Assembly: GCA_001797275.1 (NCBI GenBank)
Contig: MGOY01000004.1
Coordinates: forward strand, 1 to 40,935
Origin: Clostridiales bacterium GWF2_38_85
Lineage (GTDB): Bacteria > Bacillota > Clostridia > Oscillospirales > CAG-382
Length of the DNA stretch: 40,935 bases
Direction of reading: 5' to 3'
This document shows positions 34,223 to 40,935 of the stretch, piece after piece (position 1 is the first letter of the stretch; every line of letters starts with the position of its first letter). Made by a program: the position numbers and the translations under genes. The notes under the pieces were generated by a model. It saw only the letters and a list, made by a program, of their open reading frames with translations. It made no database searches and was not told the DNA's origin.

Positions 34223-34285
34223 AACGAATCTCCTTTTTATTTTGTATGAAATTTGCTAAGTTTTTGCTTATGCAATTGTTAATTT

Positions 34286-34314
34286 ATATTAACATACTCA
34301 TAAATAAATGTCAA
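34286..34314 (-). promoter_or_regulatory. Promoter of the surface protein gene
   Basis: Minus strand TTGACA (34309-34314), 17 bp, TAATAT (34286-34291). Confidence 0.75.
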
Positions 34315-34373
34315 CACAAATTTTGAATTTTTTATAATAAAATTATATACAAAAACATTAACATCTATTGATT

Positions 34374-34763
34374 TTATGGCAATTTTTTGCCACATTTATT
34401 ACAAAATTCATATTCTGCATTTGCCTTTGTGCCACAATATGGGCAAAATTCGCTTTTAGTTTCAACATATCGATTTTCTTCTGTATCCTTTTTTTGACCA
34501 TATTTCTCGTTTAAAGGATCCGGTTCTTCATTATCGTCTGTTATATCAAACGACGAATATCGGTTTTTATTTGTTGCATTCATAAAATTATAAATAACAC
34601 CGCCGATTGCCGCTATAACAAATACGACACCGAACAAGATGAAAAAAATCGGCGCGCCCATACTCACTGCTGCAGCTGTCCAAAGCACGCCTCCAATTGC
34701 CACAATAATTCCCATAAATCCGCCCATCATCGACGGTCCGCGTCCGGGTTTTATACTTCTCAT
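34374..34763 (-). CDS. Small membrane protein with C-terminal zinc ribbon
   Basis: 129 aa. Two membrane helices (IIVAIGGVLWTAAAVSM and FFILFGVVFVIAAIGGVIYNF) at about residues 18-65, an acidic linker, then a zinc ribbon FCPYCGTKANAEYEFCNKCGKKLP at the C-terminus. The topology is opposite to the N-terminal zinc-ribbon protein at 20 kb. Function unknown. Its ATG overlaps the stop of the 62-aa ORF upstream (ATGA), suggesting coupling. Confidence 0.75.
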   Translation of the reverse strand: MRSIKPGRGPSMMGGFMGIIVAIGGVLWTAAAVSMGAPIFFILFGVVFVIAAIGGVIYNFMNATNKNRYSSFDITDDNEEPDPLNEKYGQKKDTEENRYVETKSEFCPYCGTKANAEYEFCNKCGKKLP

Positions 34764-34948
34764 TTCATTCCCTCCGATATGCTATATTTTTTTAATTTAT
34801 ATTCTCCAGTGACCGGATTTTTGTTTTCCTCTTTATATATCACAACAGCAATACAATTCTCAGTTGGTAGGTATGCCGCTCCATATTTGATTCCTTTTTC
34901 TTTAAGATCTGAGTTCTCTGCTTTTATTCGGTTCAGCTCTTTTTTCAT
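34760..34948 (-). CDS. Small hypothetical protein
   Basis: 62 aa, lysine-rich: begins MKKELNRIKAENSDLKEKG (a short helix, coiled-coil-like), then AAYLPTENCIAVVIYKEEN and GEYKLKKYSISEGMK. It is coupled to the zinc-ribbon gene through an ATGA overlap and starts 17 bp after the radical SAM remnant ends. No family recognised. Confidence 0.5.
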   Translation of the reverse strand: MKKELNRIKAENSDLKEKGIKYGAAYLPTENCIAVVIYKEENKNPVTGEYKLKKYSISEGMK

Positions 34949-34965
34949 ATATGGATATCGAGTCT

Positions 34966-35835
34966 TTAAAAATTCGGGTATCTTTCCGGTAGAATTCGTT
35001 GCAAGTCTGTCGATAATTTTTTTTCACGCAATACTTCAGAATTGACACCATCAATTGATGAAAAATAATCATATACAAGCTTTGTATATACATCAAGTTT
35101 TATTTTTGCAGTACCTGTATTTGCAGTGAACCGACCGAAGCTATTAAACACATCAAACGGTGTGCGAGCAGTCATGGTAAAAATATACTCAAGCGTATTA
35201 TGAAAACGACCGCTGTTATACATACGATTCAACGCATCCTCGGTGCTTTTTAATAAAGCAATATCCTCACCAGACAGCCAGGGGGTGTCCATAACCTCAT
35301 ATGGAGCCTCAGCCGTATATCTGCATTTGTATTGTTCGGCTTTTTTACGTAGATCCGATCCATGGAGCAGCTTAAGAAATCCCATCTGTAGCATGTGCGG
35401 TTTGAGTTCGTATGCCTTATTGAAGCTGTCAGAGAAGCTGGTTATATCCTCATACGGCAGCCCGACAATAAGGTCGATATGTATGTGTATATTCCCGTAT
35501 GAGAGCAGGCGGTTAATATTGGCTGTCAGTTTATCTAAATTTGTTTTACGGTTGATTGAATCAAGTGTTTTGATATTAAGACTCTGCAATCCGATTTCAA
35601 GCTGGATTGAGCCGCACGGAGCTGTTGAGAGTAATTCCATCGCTTCTTCACTTAGAATATCACCAGCGATTTCGAAGTGAAAGCATATACCTTTTGGTAT
35701 CTGTGTGCCGTAATTTTCTATAATAAATCGAAAAATTTCGCAAGCTCTTTTATTGTTTGCATTGAATGTGCGGTCAACAAACTTAACCGTGCGTGTATCG
35801 CTTTTAGCCAGAAGCAAAATCTCCTGCTTAAAGGA
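34966..35835 (-). pseudogene. 5'-truncated radical SAM (DUF4080-like) gene
   Basis: The frame reads KQEILLLAKSDTRTVKFVDRTFNANNKRACEIFRFII, then FHFEIAGDILSEEAMELL, IQLEIGLQSLNIKTLDSINRKT, IHIDLIVGLPYED and MLQMGFLKLLHGSDLRKKAE, matching the second half of B12-binding radical SAM proteins with a DUF4080 tail. The N-terminal cobalamin domain and the CxxxCxxC cluster are missing, because the sequence joins a parA fragment at about 35835. An ATG at 35847 could still allow translation of a product without a cluster. It must be non-functional as a radical SAM enzyme. Confidence 0.82.
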
Positions 35836-36188
35836 TCTAATAGGCATGAAAGCAATCGGTCGCTTCCCATTTCCAACCGAAGGTTTGCATCGACAACGGA
35901 TAATTGTATGCTGGATGGTATCAGATCGACATTACCGACTTTCAGAATATATTCATCTTTCGCCGGAATTTCTTCGTCGTTCATTAATCTGGTCATTAGA
36001 GTAGCAATGGTATGTTCCAGTTCGTTCGGGTTTTCAATTCCGAAACAGGTAGTCAGATTAAATTGCCCATCGAAATCAACGGCCAAAACCCGTTGACCCA
36101 ATTTCGCAAGTGAGTACGAAAGGTTACGGACCGTGCTTGTTTTTGCCACACCTCCTTTTTGGTTGGCAACCACCATAATTTTGCACAT
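35835..36188 (-). pseudogene. parA: 3'-truncated ParA-type ATPase gene
   Basis: About 118 codons of a Soj/ParA ATPase: deviant Walker A VVANQKGGVAKTSTVRNLS, VLAVDFDGQFNLTTCFG, LIPSSIQLSVVDANLRLEMGSDRLLSCLL. After DPL the frame runs into the radical SAM sequence out of frame and stops at 35718. Walker B and the C-terminal half are absent. SD GAGGAGG is intact before ATG 36188. It marks the edge of a former plasmid-like or integrative element. Confidence 0.85.
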
Positions 36189-36242
36189 ATAGGCTCATCC
36201 TCCTCTGTTTTTGAAGTTTCCTGCATGTAGCTAGAAATAAAA

Positions 36243-36303
36243 AATAGGGCTAAATCAGCGAAAAACCCAGTGCCCATGCGGGTTTTGCTAATTTAGCCCT
36301 ATT
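36243..36303 (-). terminator. Long inverted repeat/terminator before parA
   Basis: Arms of about 24 nt: AATAGGGCTAAATCAGCGAA (36243-36262, continuing AAACCC) against GGGTTTTGCTAATTTAGCCC (continuing TATT to 36303). On the minus strand it is followed by TTTTTTATTTC, so it can end the upstream transcript. The string GGGCTAAA..AGCGAAAAA recurs at 40778-40808 in the element end, so it may also be an element-specific site. Confidence 0.65.
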
Positions 36304-36392
36304 ATAACAGAAGCGTAGATGCAGTTACAAGTTTAGTTTTAACTCAATTTGCACTTCTACTTGGTTGGGGAAAATAAAAATGCTTCGGCTTG

Positions 36393-36623
36393 TCATGCTT
36401 GGGTAAAAGCAATATCTACAAACATGAATTCATCAATGACGATTTTGACGTGCATATGGTTTTGGTCAAGCCAACAAACATACCTATAATTATTGTCTTG
36501 AACATCAATCCAGTCCATTACTGAAAAAGGTGCTGTATACTTTTCTGCACTTTCTACTGCAAGCAATACTGGTTCGATAACATAGATATGGTTATATGCC
36601 CGAGAGCCTATGATATAATACAT
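36393..36623 (-). CDS. Hypothetical protein of the element remnant
   Basis: 76 aa, acidic and aromatic (VMDWIDVQDNNYRYVCWLDQNHMHVKIVIDEFMFVDIAF), with no recognised family. A TATAAT lies only 4 bp before ATG 36623, so the true start is probably further in or the transcript is nearly leaderless. It may be a fragment. Confidence 0.35.
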   Translation of the reverse strand: MYYIIGSRAYNHIYVIEPVLLAVESAEKYTAPFSVMDWIDVQDNNYRYVCWLDQNHMHVKIVIDEFMFVDIAFTQA

Positions 36624-36872
36624 TATAGCATAGTTTATAAACTGTTACAATATAATGGCGTGCGAAAATCGGAACATTTTGGAGTGAAATCCGTAGGACA
36701 ACATTTTTTCACGCTTCCTTCGCCATATATCTTGCTATATTTTGATTTGCTGCATAGGTGCGCTCATTCTGATGCATTGTTGCAAATCTTTTTTGATATA
36801 AATAGTATATAGTATTTTTATCAGCTGATTGGTTCGGACGAGATGGCAGAGGAAGGAATAATTTTGTCAAGT
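36624..36872. other. Non-coding stretch in element remnant
   Basis: No convincing gene. Short minus-strand frames here run through repeated terminal sequence and have no SD or family match. Confidence 0.5.
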
Positions 36873-37180
36873 ATATTTCTTTGTTTACTGTGGTGCAAAT
36901 TTTGACTTGACTTTTATCTGCCAGCAGAGTTAAAATCAAAGCGCAGAAGCAGCAATGCTCCCTTGCCTTAGCTGACCACAGTTTTTCGGTGGCGGAAGCC
37001 TTTGGTGGGGAGCGTTTTTTTGACCACATTTTTGACCATAGACAGCTCCGGAGTACTCGGAAACAGTGGAAATAAGAGCGCCAAAGAGCAGGTTTTCCGG
37101 AACAGAAAGGGCTAAAAACGGCACTATGGAGCGGAAAATGCCTTAGTAAACGTGTTGGGACCAAGATGCCGCAGGTTCAA
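36873..37180 (+). repeat. Element-end repeat, copy 1, with tRNA-Pro-derived att core
   Basis: About 300 bp closely matching 40528-40850. Shared parts: TATTTCTTTG.TTAC, TTAGCTGACCACAGTTTTTC, GGTGGCGGAAGCCTTTGGTG, GACCACATTTTTGACCATAG, GAGTACTCGGAAACAGTGGA and AAAGGGCTAAAAA. It ends in the 26-bp core TTGGGACCAAGATGCCGCAG + GTTCAA at 37155-37180, identical to 40825-40850 and derived from tRNA-Pro(UGG). A short piece of the same repeat recurs at 37565-37596 (TTTCTTTGTTTACCGCG). Confidence 0.85.
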
Positions 37181-37573
37181 TTGTGCACTTTAAACAAAAC
37201 AGAGAGCTCGCACGTCCTCAAATGACCTTGAACACCCTTGATAATTTGTGCAGATGCGACAATGGCGTTTTTTCTGACCACATATTGACCACTTATGATT
37301 TTTTGTGTTGCAACCATTCTAAACTTTTTGAAACAACTTATTTGCTTGCTTTTGGTAGTAAAAATTTCAAGAAAATGTTTGACTCAGGATCGCGAATTTA
37401 AACAAAAACCATGCCTTCGGTCTGCGATGTCGCAGGTTCAAATCATGTAATCTTGATGCAAAACTTGGTACTTATGACTTCAATGTCGCAGATTCAGGTC
37501 TGATGATTTTTATGCAAAATAACCGTCGTGATTAGATGCTCGGACGGTTCCTTTATCAGTGCCTTTTCTTTGT
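37181..37573 (+). repeat. Non-coding segment with two further att-like scars
   Basis: No gene. It contains GATGTCGCAGGTTCAAATCA (37426-37445) and AATGTCGCAGATTCAGGTCT (37482-37501), both related to the tRNA T-arm part of the core, each followed by a related tail ending ATGCAAAA. GACCACATATTGACCA (37277-37292) echoes the GACCACATTTTTGACCA of the element ends. This looks like stacked remains of earlier insertions. Confidence 0.6.
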
Positions 37574-38170
37574 TTACCGCGTCACAATTTTTGACAGATA
37601 CCGTTCTTTTATCAGCTTCTCATATTTCTCGGCACTGACAAAATAATCAGTTTTTCCGTTAATCTTTTCGGTAAAGATCCAATCCCGATTGATCTGCTTA
37701 TTCAGCTTGCGAGTTTGGAGTATTCCGTTTTCAATATATTCATATAATCGGTAGCCGTCGTCCAAATATGCCGATTGCGTATGATTCAGAGTTGCCATGG
37801 CGCTTCTATCATGTAATTTGGAAAAGCACATCGCAGGATGTTTTTCAAAATGCAGTTCAAGTATTTTCTTCATTTTGGGATCGTAGTCATACAAGTCAAA
37901 CAGATAATGAGCGATTATGTTGCCGACACCGGCGAAATCATCCATCTTAACATCTACGAGAATCAGCGTTAGCTTACTTGCAAAATTGACAACTTGAAAG
38001 CATTTTCTTCGATCGAAATAAAACAGCTTCCCGCCCCATTCAAGCAGCCGATCACCGCTTTCGGTATCAATTACCTTCTGCGCAATCACGCGGCTGACAG
38101 GGGAAATCATATCCCCCGGCATTTTCAATTTGTATCGGTCAAAGTTCTCCTTGGTTATATATAGAATCAT
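37574..38170 (-). CDS. Hypothetical protein, possibly DUF6933-like
   Basis: 198 aa. Begins MILYITKENFDRYKLKMP with a two-strand start, then LLEWGGKLFYFDRRKCFQVVNFASKLTLILVDV near residues 42-75, the layout I associate with DUF6933 proteins (a strand of nucleic-acid-element-borne proteins). The C-terminal 70 residues (YLDDGYRLYEYIENGIL, RDWIFTEKINGKTDYF) are extra. Family assignment is from memory and weak. It is cargo of the 3.67-kb segment. Confidence 0.6.
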   Translation of the reverse strand: MILYITKENFDRYKLKMPGDMISPVSRVIAQKVIDTESGDRLLEWGGKLFYFDRRKCFQVVNFASKLTLILVDVKMDDFAGVGNIIAHYLFDLYDYDPKMKKILELHFEKHPAMCFSKLHDRSAMATLNHTQSAYLDDGYRLYEYIENGILQTRKLNKQINRDWIFTEKINGKTDYFVSAEKYEKLIKERYLSKIVTR

Positions 38171-38226
38171 ATTTTTTTCCTATATAATAATGCGAAGAAA
38201 CAGACAATTTCATGTTTTCAATGTTT

Positions 38227-38571
38227 TTACTTCTTCGCTGATTCTTTTTCGATTACGATTTCTTCAACATTTGTATCCCTGTCCGGGATAGCATCAATCC
38301 AAGCATGACTACTGTCTGAAGACATGCTATCCAATGACCGGGGGCTAAACAAATGCTTGTTGCGATTTTCTGCTTTTCTGTACTCTGCAAGATATTCCGT
38401 GAGCCTGTATTCGAGCAACTGATCCAAGGACTTCCTGCTTCTCTCACGGCCGAAAGACTTAACTGTTTCCCAAGCAAGCAGAAACAGCTCCTGTTTCAAG
38501 TCTTCTGTTAAAAAAGTTCTATTTCCTGCTCTTTTCAAAATGACATCAATGAAGTTTTGTAATACAGGCAA
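38227..38571 (-). CDS. Truncated sigma-factor-like protein
   Basis: 114 aa. FLTEDLKQELFLLAWETVKSFGRER resembles sigma region 2, and YLAEYRKAENRNKHLFSPRSLD plus AIPDRDTNVEEIVIEKES resembles the linker between regions 2 and 4 of short sigma factors. Region 4 (promoter -35 recognition) is missing. It is either a decayed sigma factor or a small regulator derived from one. It lies 8 bp after the 146-aa gene on the same strand. Confidence 0.5.
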   Translation of the reverse strand: MPVLQNFIDVILKRAGNRTFLTEDLKQELFLLAWETVKSFGRERSRKSLDQLLEYRLTEYLAEYRKAENRNKHLFSPRSLDSMSSDSSHAWIDAIPDRDTNVEEIVIEKESAKK

Positions 38572-38579
38572 TATGTCAT

Positions 38580-39020
38580 TTATTGAGCTTTTTTTGATGC
38601 GGCACCACTGGTAATTTTCTTCACGCTTTTTTGCAATGAGTTTGTCTTAATAACATTATCAGCAAGTGTTCCGATCCATAGGTCGTACTGCTTAGAATAA
38701 TAGAACTCATATCTTGCAGGAATCTGAATTCCATGTGCTTTCATTTCTTTTACAAAAGCTTGGTTACGTAGTCTTCCGCTTTTAGGAAATGAAAAATTCG
38801 GTGTTCCTTTTTCATTCAGCAAAACAATGGTGTAATCAGAGTTAACGCGAACTTCCAAAGCTCTTGTTTTCAGCGTTATAAGCACGGGTTCATTTAATGA
38901 CAAAAAGCCGGATTCCGAAACACTCAATGCCAATTTACTCCGATTGGTTTTCGGATTTATTGCAAGTGAAAAATCCGATAAATCTATGTCTTTGTCATAA
39001 TACCGGATAAGTTGATTCAT
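38580..39020 (-). CDS. Hypothetical protein of the cargo segment
   Basis: 146 aa, basic, beta-rich, no family recognised. Notable parts are LALSVSESGFLSLNEPVLITL, FSFPKSGRLRNQAFVKEMKAHGI and YYSKQYDLWIGTLADNV, with a Lys/Ala-rich tail. The middle part could be a small DNA- or RNA-binding fold, but this is a guess. Eight bases before the sigma-like gene, so probably one transcript with it. Confidence 0.6.
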   Translation of the reverse strand: MNQLIRYYDKDIDLSDFSLAINPKTNRSKLALSVSESGFLSLNEPVLITLKTRALEVRVNSDYTIVLLNEKGTPNFSFPKSGRLRNQAFVKEMKAHGIQIPARYEFYYSKQYDLWIGTLADNVIKTNSLQKSVKKITSGAASKKAQ

Positions 39021-39123
39021 ACTATTTTCCTTTCAAAAAAGCATATAATGCTTTATCAGTTACATTCCATGCAGGTTTTTTCGCTCATCTGTTGCTCAGC
39101 ATTGAAAATACAGCTTTCCGGAC

Positions 39124-40353
39124 TTATATCATCCAAATCGGGACAATCAGATTATCCTTATCAAATGCGCTGAGCCTATCGCTCATGCAAAGTACAGCGG
39201 AGGCGCCAAGTTTCAGAGGCGATTTGTCTATTACGCCAAAGGTGCGCAGAATGCGCTTATCGGGCGTGGCAGTCTTCTTGATTTCGATTGGACAAAGCTT
39301 TCCGTCGCCTTCAAGTATGGCGTCAATTTCCTTTGCATCGCGGTCGCGGTAATAATGAAGGAACGGTTCTTTACCTGAATTCTGATAGCTTTTCATAATC
39401 TCGGATATCGCAAAATTTTCAAGTAGTGCGCCGCCCATTGCTCCGCTTTCAGTGACTTCGGGCGATGACCACTTGGTTAGATAGCAGACAAATCCGGTAT
39501 CGTAAAAGTACAGCTTCGGCGTTTTTATTGTGCGCTTCAAAACATTGTTGGAATAGGGATGGAGAAGAAACACAATGCCCAAAGTCTCAAGTATATTAAT
39601 CCATGCTTTTGCTGTGATCTGATCAATATCGGCATCATCGGCAATGGCCTTGTAGTTGACAAGCTGTGCAGTTCTCGCAGCGACAGCCGTAACGAATTTG
39701 ATGAATTTCAGCGCATCTACCGTTCCGGACAGATCACGCACATCGCGCTCCACATATGTCGACAGATAAGAAGAATAATAGGTGCTTCTGTCAGCGTAAT
39801 CTCCGCTGACAAGTCCCGGCATAGAGCCTTGCCAAACGCGCTCGAAAAGCTGTAGCGTAGTGACAGGCTTGATCTTTTTGCTCTCACTGAGCAGTGTTTC
39901 AAAATCAGTGGTAAACGGGACTGCTTGAGCATCAAGAATTTCACGCTGTGACATAGGCGACATATGCAGCAGTGCCACACGTCCGGCAAGGGATTCCTGA
40001 ACGCCCTGCATAAGGCGAAAAATTTGTGAGCCGGTCAGCCAGAAGTCCCCCGGATTATGATGCTCGTCAATATGAATTTTTATATAGGTGAACAGCTCCG
40101 GTGCATACTGAACTTCATCGATCAACACCGGAGGCTGATGAAACTGTAAAAACATTTTCGGATCGTTCTTTGCCATTTCGCGAACAGTTAAATCGTCAAG
40201 CGACACATACTCACGTCCCTTGTTTTCTTGCTCTGCCAAACGACGCAGCATGGTTGTTTTGCCCGCTTGTCTTGGTCCGGTGAGAAGGATTGCCGGCCAT
40301 GATTTGCTTAAATCCAGCACAACCTGCTCCATATGCCTTTTGATGTATTTCAT
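39124..40353 (-). CDS. AAA_14/DUF4143 ATPase
   Basis: 410 aa from ATG 40353 (MKYIKRHMEQVV); the frame extends five codons upstream. Walker A LLTGPRQAGKTTMLRRL, then EYVSLDDLTVREMAKNDP, Walker B PVLIDEVQYAPELFTYIK, sensor FWLTGSQIFRLMQGVQESLAGR, and a C-terminal DUF4143 nuclease-like domain (LKTPKLYFYDTGFVCYLTKW, GALLENFAISEIMKSY, FLHYYRDRDAKEIDAILEGDGKLCPIEIKKT) with the E..D..ExK pattern of PD-(D/E)XK folds. Role unknown; abundant in gut anaerobes and often on mobile DNA. Confidence 0.9.
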   Translation of the reverse strand: MKYIKRHMEQVVLDLSKSWPAILLTGPRQAGKTTMLRRLAEQENKGREYVSLDDLTVREMAKNDPKMFLQFHQPPVLIDEVQYAPELFTYIKIHIDEHHNPGDFWLTGSQIFRLMQGVQESLAGRVALLHMSPMSQREILDAQAVPFTTDFETLLSESKKIKPVTTLQLFERVWQGSMPGLVSGDYADRSTYYSSYLSTYVERDVRDLSGTVDALKFIKFVTAVAARTAQLVNYKAIADDADIDQITAKAWINILETLGIVFLLHPYSNNVLKRTIKTPKLYFYDTGFVCYLTKWSSPEVTESGAMGGALLENFAISEIMKSYQNSGKEPFLHYYRDRDAKEIDAILEGDGKLCPIEIKKTATPDKRILRTFGVIDKSPLKLGASAVLCMSDRLSAFDKDNLIVPIWMI

Positions 40354-40373
40354 AATGCACCTGCCCATTTCAT

Positions 40374-40428
40374 TTTCGGCTGAAATATATTATAATAGTA
40401 TTATAGCCGAAATAATTGCGACAGTCAA
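40374..40428 (-). promoter_or_regulatory. Promoter and palindromic operator of the ATPase gene
   Basis: Minus strand TTGACT (40423-40428), 17 bp, TATAAT (40400-40405). Inverted TTTCGGC (40406-40412 on the minus strand) and GCCGAAA (40374-40380) flank the -10 and start, a probable operator for an unknown repressor. Confidence 0.7.
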
Positions 40429-40527
40429 TAGATTTGCGGCAAATTCTGATTTTATTTTAATTTTAGCAGAAGTTTTAGTTTTGCAGTGCTTGATACGATT
40501 GATTATCGGTCTCGTTACTTCGAGCGC

Positions 40528-40850
40528 TATTTCTTTGCTTACAGCGGTGCAAAATTTGACCTCCGATATATTTCTGAAATCTCTTGATTTCAGTCTGAAT
40601 AAGAGTTACAATGACTGCAAAAGAAAACTGCTCCCTTGCCTTAGCTGACCACAGTTTTTCGGTGGCGGAAGCCTTTGGTGGAGAGCATTTTGACCACATT
40701 TTTGACCATAGACGGCTTCGGAGTACTCGGAAACAGTGGAGATAAGAGCGCTAAAGAGCATCTTTTTCGGAGCAAAAAGGGCTAAAAAAGGCTAAAATAA
40801 GCGAAAAAACCTTTTCAGATAGCTTTGGGACCAAGATGCCGCAGGTTCAA
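40528..40850 (+). repeat. Element-end repeat, copy 2
   Basis: Direct repeat of 36873-37180, ending in the identical 26-bp att core at 40825-40850. The cores are exactly 3,670 bp apart. No gene is present from 40429 to the window end. Confidence 0.85.
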
Positions 40851-40868
40851 GTCCTGTTACCCGCACCA
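40824..40868 (+). tRNA. 3' half of tRNA-Pro(UGG), attachment-site remnant
   Basis: TTTGGGA is the anticodon loop with TGG (40826-40828). CCAAG is the 3' anticodon stem, GCAGG TTCAAGT CCTGT the T-arm, then TACCCGC, discriminator A and encoded CCA to 40868. Bases before 40824 do not pair with CCAAG or supply a D-arm, so the 5' half is absent here. A terminator follows directly, as after a real tRNA gene. Confidence 0.85.
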
Positions 40869-40869
40869 T

Positions 40870-40925
40870 ATCGAGTGTTCATAACGGATTTGAGTATTCC
40901 GTGTGAGCACTCGATTTCTTTTTGC
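40870..40925 (+). terminator. tRNA terminator
   Basis: ATCGAGTGTTCA (40870-40881) pairs with TGAGCACTCGAT (40904-40915), enclosing ACGGA/TCCGT, then TTTCTTTTT. Confidence 0.8.
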
Positions 40926-40935
40926 TTCAAAATTG

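Noticed and set aside
36709-37164. 151-codon minus-strand frame across the element end
   Set aside because: It runs through the terminal repeat, is not conserved in frame in the second copy, and has no SD or family match.
37181-37510. CRISPR-like array in the scar region
   Set aside because: Repeats are few, unequal in spacing and derived from tRNA sequence; no cas genes.
40780-40868. Complete tRNA-Pro gene
   Set aside because: Bases before 40824 do not form the 5' anticodon stem, D-arm or acceptor strand (expected GCGGGTA); only the 3' half is present.

Overview
The window looks like the chromosome of a spore-forming strict anaerobe of the Clostridia (low-GC Firmicutes). Support comes from an intact sigma-K gene, an oxygen-sensitive class III ribonucleotide reductase (nrdD/nrdG), a T-box, a fluoride riboswitch, strong SD sites and near-consensus sigma-A promoters. 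The species cannot be named from sequence alone.

Layout. (1) 1-2.5 kb, minus strand: a probable three-gene operon of a small membrane exporter, a sugar-phosphate isomerase/epimerase-like TIM barrel and a Gfo/Idh/MocA-like oxidoreductase. (2) 2.6-6.1 kb, plus: a B12-binding radical SAM protein, a C_GCAxxG_C_C protein, then a cation:proton antiporter behind a fluoride riboswitch with an overlapping terminator. (3) 6.1-8.4 kb: a PF09818-type ABC-class ATPase preceded by a 21-codon leader ORF and two tandem terminators, with a tandem-duplicated N-terminus. (4) 8.5-9.8 kb: a UDP-sugar/UDP-GlcNAc pyrophosphorylase pseudogene broken by a frameshift and by a 105-bp MITE at a TA target. (5) 9.8-16.5 kb: a thiol/metalloid/sulfur block: ArsR repressor, ArsP-like permease, CxxC thioredoxin-like protein, CoA-disulfide-reductase with rhodanese domain, Rrf2 regulator, then O-acetylhomoserine sulfhydrylase and cysteine synthase behind a leader peptide with two Cys-Cys pairs. 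(6) 16.6-23 kb: ADP-ribosylglycohydrolase, SanA-like protein, YwaF-like membrane protein, zinc-ribbon protein, and a YtrA-type GntR/ABC transporter operon with structured RNA between regulator and transporter. (7) 23-29 kb: TrpB2 under a Trp T-box, sigK, a PHP-domain protein and a secreted discoidin/DUF4855 protein. (8) 29-35 kb: nrdD-nrdG with two NrdR boxes 30 bp apart, surface and zinc-ribbon proteins. (9) 35-40.9 kb: remains of mobile elements: a radical SAM gene and a parA gene truncated against each other, ~300-bp terminal repeats, and a 26-bp att core derived from the 3' half of a tRNA-Pro(UGG) gene, bounding a 3,670-bp cargo segment.

The most striking aspect is the density of cis-acting RNA control: fluoride riboswitch, Trp T-box, Cys-rich leader peptide, leader-ORF attenuator, a duplicated SD-sequestering leader in front of two unrelated CxxC proteins, and an undescribed structured RNA. 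A family of four TA-flanked MITEs punctuates the chromosome; one copy carries a wholly different central hairpin of the same size.
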